Shown: positions 4,313-6,270 of the stretch, in pieces
Layout of the letters: each line of letters starts with the position of its first letter
Position numbering within the stretch: the stretch's first letter is position 1
NCBI GenBank assembly: GCA_012513595.1
Contig: JAAZBY010000006.1
Span: forward strand, 1-6,270
Origin: Chloroflexota bacterium
GTDB taxonomy: Bacteria; Chloroflexota; Anaerolineae; UBA1429
Reading direction: 5' to 3'
DNA length: 6,270 nt
Position numbers and translations under genes: made by a program
Notes under the pieces: model-generated
Databases searched by the model: none
The model's input: only the letters and a program-made list of their open reading frames with translations
Told to the model about the DNA's origin: nothing

Positions 4313-5596
4313 CTAGCGCAGCCCCTCCGGCACGTACTTTTCCAGGGTCTGCTCGGCAAAGAGCGGCGCGAAGCGGGTGAAGCGCTGGATGCCGTTCACC
4401 AGCGGGATGCTCGGCCAGTCTTGCCCGATCAGCGGCTGCGCATAGCGCACAAAGTCGTCCGTCACGTCGGTGCCGTCCGCGGTGATCCACTCCTTCGGGA
4501 AGGTGCGCTCCGAGTTGGCCACCAGCTCGAGGGGGACCTTGTCGTACCGCACCGAGTAGATGAGCCCCGGGTTGCGCAGGATCGTGGCCATGTAGCCAGA
4601 CTGCCCCTCGGCGGCCAACAGCGCCGCCTTTTGCCCGACGGCGTAGGCCTCGGCGAGGTCCACGGTCGAGGCGTAGGCGATGTCGTGCCGCTGATGGGTG
4701 CCGGGCACGTTGGAGCGCGCCGAGCCCGCCACCGGCAGGCCGGCGTCGTTCAGGTAGTTGACCACCATCGACGCCACCGTCGTGCGCGAGGCGGAGAACT
4801 GCACGTGGCCGAACGAGTCCCGGGTGACGCCGAGGTCCCCCAGCTCGAGCCCCTCGCTGATCACGACCACCGCCCGGCCGCGCTCTTTGACCATGTCGTT
4901 CACGCGGTCGGCCAGGGCGGGCATGTCGATGCCCGACTCGGCCAGGACGATGATCAGCGGCATCTCCCGGTTGGGGTCGGCCAGGCGGGCGGCCGCCGGG
5001 ATGTAGCCGATGCGCCGGCCCATGGCCTGCAGGACGAGGACGGGATCGGCCGGGCAGGAGCCGCGGTTCTCCTCCTCAGCCCCCTGCACCATCATGGCCC
5101 AGTAGCGGGCCACCGAGCCGTAGCCGGGGGTGTGGTCGATGAGCTTGAACTCCGAATCGCCCACGTCGTTGTCGATGGTCTTGGGCACGCCGACGGCCAC
5201 CAGGTCCAGCCCGCGCTCGGCGGCCAGCAGGGCCACCTTGTGGGCGGTGTCCATCGAGTCGTTGCCGCCGTTGTAGAAAAAGTAGCCGACGTTGTGCGCC
5301 TTGAACACCTCAATGACCCGCTCCAGGTCCTCGACCTGCTTGGGCTTGAGCTTGTAACGGCACGTCCCGATGGCGCCGGCCGCCGGGGTGGCGCTCAACA
5401 GCGCGATCTCTTCCGGCGACTGGGCCGAAAGGTCCAGCAGCTCCTCACGCAGGACGCCCTCGATGCCGTGGTAACCGGCGTAAACCGTCCCAAAGGTGGT
5501 GGGCATGTCGAGGCAGGCTTCCACCACGCCACGCAGCGAGGAGTTGATCACCGGGGAAGGCCCGCCCGACTGGGCGACCACTACGTTCCTATTCAT
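4313..5596 (-). CDS. pfp: 6-phosphofructokinase, pyrophosphate-dependent type
   Basis: A cytoplasmic enzyme phosphorylating fructose 6-phosphate to fructose 1,6-bisphosphate, predicted to use PPi and so to be reversible. Numbered from this start (427 aa): AQSGGPSPVIN (8-18); GGNDS (110-114), where D113 takes the position of the ATP-binding Gly104 of E. coli PfkA; PKTIDND (138-144), where K139 replaces Gly124 and D142/D144 are the catalytic aspartates; MGR (192-194); and ISEGLE (246-251). The Asp and Lys substitutions are the known signature of PPi-PFKs; N112 in place of the usual Asp is a variant. The ATG at 5596 was chosen because GGAGGAG (minus strand of 5600-5606) lies 3 nt upstream and the family N-terminus begins there; an extension to 5668 would add 24 unrelated Arg/Gly-rich residues. 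It lies 86 bp after gnd on the same strand, linking pentose phosphate flux and glycolysis/gluconeogenesis. Confidence 0.93.
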   Translation of the reverse strand: MNRNVVVAQSGGPSPVINSSLRGVVEACLDMPTTFGTVYAGYHGIEGVLREELLDLSAQSPEEIALLSATPAAGAIGTCRYKLKPKQVEDLERVIEVFKAHNVGYFFYNGGNDSMDTAHKVALLAAERGLDLVAVGVPKTIDNDVGDSEFKLIDHTPGYGSVARYWAMMVQGAEEENRGSCPADPVLVLQAMGRRIGYIPAAARLADPNREMPLIIVLAESGIDMPALADRVNDMVKERGRAVVVISEGLELGDLGVTRDSFGHVQFSASRTTVASMVVNYLNDAGLPVAGSARSNVPGTHQRHDIAYASTVDLAEAYAVGQKAALLAAEGQSGYMATILRNPGLIYSVRYDKVPLELVANSERTFPKEWITADGTDVTDDFVRYAQPLIGQDWPSIPLVNGIQRFTRFAPLFAEQTLEKYVPEGLR

Positions 5597-5599
5597 AGT

Positions 5600-5606
5600 C
5601 TCCTCC
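5600..5606 (-). promoter_or_regulatory. pfp: Ribosome binding site deciding the pfp start
   Basis: Minus-strand GGAGGAG ends 3 nt before the ATG at 5596. It rules in that ATG over the longer upstream frame. Confidence 0.75.
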
Positions 5607-5682
5607 GTGGTGCGAGGGCCGGCGGCCGGGGCCCGCCAAGGCGAACCCCGGCAACCGGCGCGACGCACTCCTTACTGTCAGC

Positions 5683-6270
5683 CTACTCGGTCCACTCGGT
5701 GTGGAAAGAGCCGGGCTTGTCGGTGCGGCGGTAGGTGTGCGCGCCAAAGTAGTCGCGCTGCGCCTGGGTCAGGTTGGCCGGCAGGCGCTCGGTGCGGTAA
5801 GCGTCAAAGTAGGCCAACGAGGCGCTGAAGGCCAGGCAGGGGATGCCCAGGCCCACGGCCGTGCCCACCACGCGGCGCAGGGCGGCCTGGCGCTCGAGGA
5901 TCTCGCCGCGGAAGTACGGGTCGAGCATCAGGTTGGTGAGCTCGGGGTTGCGCTCGTAGGCGGCGGTGATGTCGTTCAGGAAGCGCGCCCGGATGATGCA
6001 GCCGGCCCGCCAGAGCTTGGCGATCTCGCCGTACTTGAGGCTGTAGCCGTACTCGTCCGAGGCGGCGCGCAGCAGGCCCATCCCCTGGGCGTACGAGCAG
6101 ATCTTGGCGGCGTACAGCGCATCGCGCACGTCGTTGATCAGCTGCTTCCTATCACCCGTGAAGGCCACCGGGGCCACCGGCAGCACCTTGCTGGCCGCGA
6201 CGCGCTCTTACTTGTAGGCCGAGATGATGCGCGACTCGACGGCGGCCGTCATGGTCTGGGTGGGCGCGCC
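5683..6270 (-). pseudogene. gnd: 6-phosphogluconate dehydrogenase, C-terminal part, with in-frame TAA; 5' end outside window
   Basis: Decarboxylating 6-phosphogluconate dehydrogenase makes ribulose 5-phosphate, CO2 and NADPH in the oxidative pentose phosphate pathway. Only the all-helical C-terminal domain is in the window; the NADP-binding domain and catalytic Lys/Asn lie upstream. Family blocks are clear: VAASK, SYAQGM, LKYGEIAKLWRAGCIIRARF, the PANLTQAQRDYFGAHTYRR tail and a terminal FHTEW, whose Arg and His contribute to the neighbouring subunit's active site. On the minus strand the codons before ERVAASK read ESRIISAYK and then TAA (6208-6210), followed by the rest in the same frame. E. 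coli Gnd has YISSLKDQRVAASK there, so the stop replaces one conserved-region residue with no shift. Either the gene is a recent pseudogene, the stop is read through, or the base call is wrong. An internal GTG (6186) is not a credible start: it falls within the conserved block and has no upstream ribosome binding site. Confidence 0.85.

Noticed and set aside
5597..5668. N-terminal extension of the phosphofructokinase
   Set aside because: The added 24 residues are unlike the family, and the strong ribosome binding site lies directly before the inner ATG.
3911..5734. A 607-codon plus-strand open frame antisense to the epimerase and pfp genes
   Set aside because: Its product is rich in H, R, G, V and D with no family motif, and it opposes two genes with strong motifs. 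Long antisense frames are expected at this GC content.

Overview
This is a very GC-rich bacterial window with almost only G or C at third codon positions. It holds five protein-coding loci and two repeat-rich non-coding blocks. The lineage cannot be fixed from the sequence. A PPi-type phosphofructokinase, an AP-endonuclease-fold sugar epimerase/isomerase and many small dispersed hairpin repeats would suit a Chloroflexota, Armatimonadota or Planctomycetota type of genome, but that is inference.

Layout. Bases 1-703 are non-coding and repeat-dense: a composite inverted repeat (10-193), a 132-bp imperfect hairpin element (220-351), short dispersed repeats, a 9-bp-period triplet (596-622) and a plausible sigma-70-like promoter. 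Two plus-strand genes follow: a NifS/IscS-type cysteine desulfurase (704-1849) and a small nucleotidyltransferase-fold protein resembling ANT(2'')-type enzymes (1919-2578). Bases 2579-3172 separate convergent genes; they contain no credible gene and hold more repeats, several related to those in 1-703. Three minus-strand loci fill the rest: a TIM-barrel sugar epimerase/isomerase-like protein (4129-3173), a PPi-type 6-phosphofructokinase (5596-4313) and the C-terminal part of 6-phosphogluconate dehydrogenase (window end to 5683).

How the genes fit together. The minus-strand order is gnd, then pfp, then the epimerase. This joins the oxidative pentose phosphate pathway, the fructose-6-phosphate/fructose-1,6-bisphosphate step and a probable sugar-converting enzyme, so it reads as a carbohydrate-metabolism cluster. 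The gaps of 86 and 183 bp mean co-transcription is possible but not shown. The desulfurase (sulfur mobilisation) and the nucleotidyltransferase have no obvious functional link to that cluster or to each other.

Most notable observations. (1) gnd carries an in-frame TAA inside one of its most conserved stretches, with clear homology on both sides in the same frame; this means a broken gene, a readthrough site or a sequence error. (2) A composite inverted repeat at the left edge has a shortened relative about 2.6 kb away, and the missing piece is exactly one internal repeat period (133 bp). No complete novel system, mobile-element transposase, CRISPR array, rRNA or tRNA was found.
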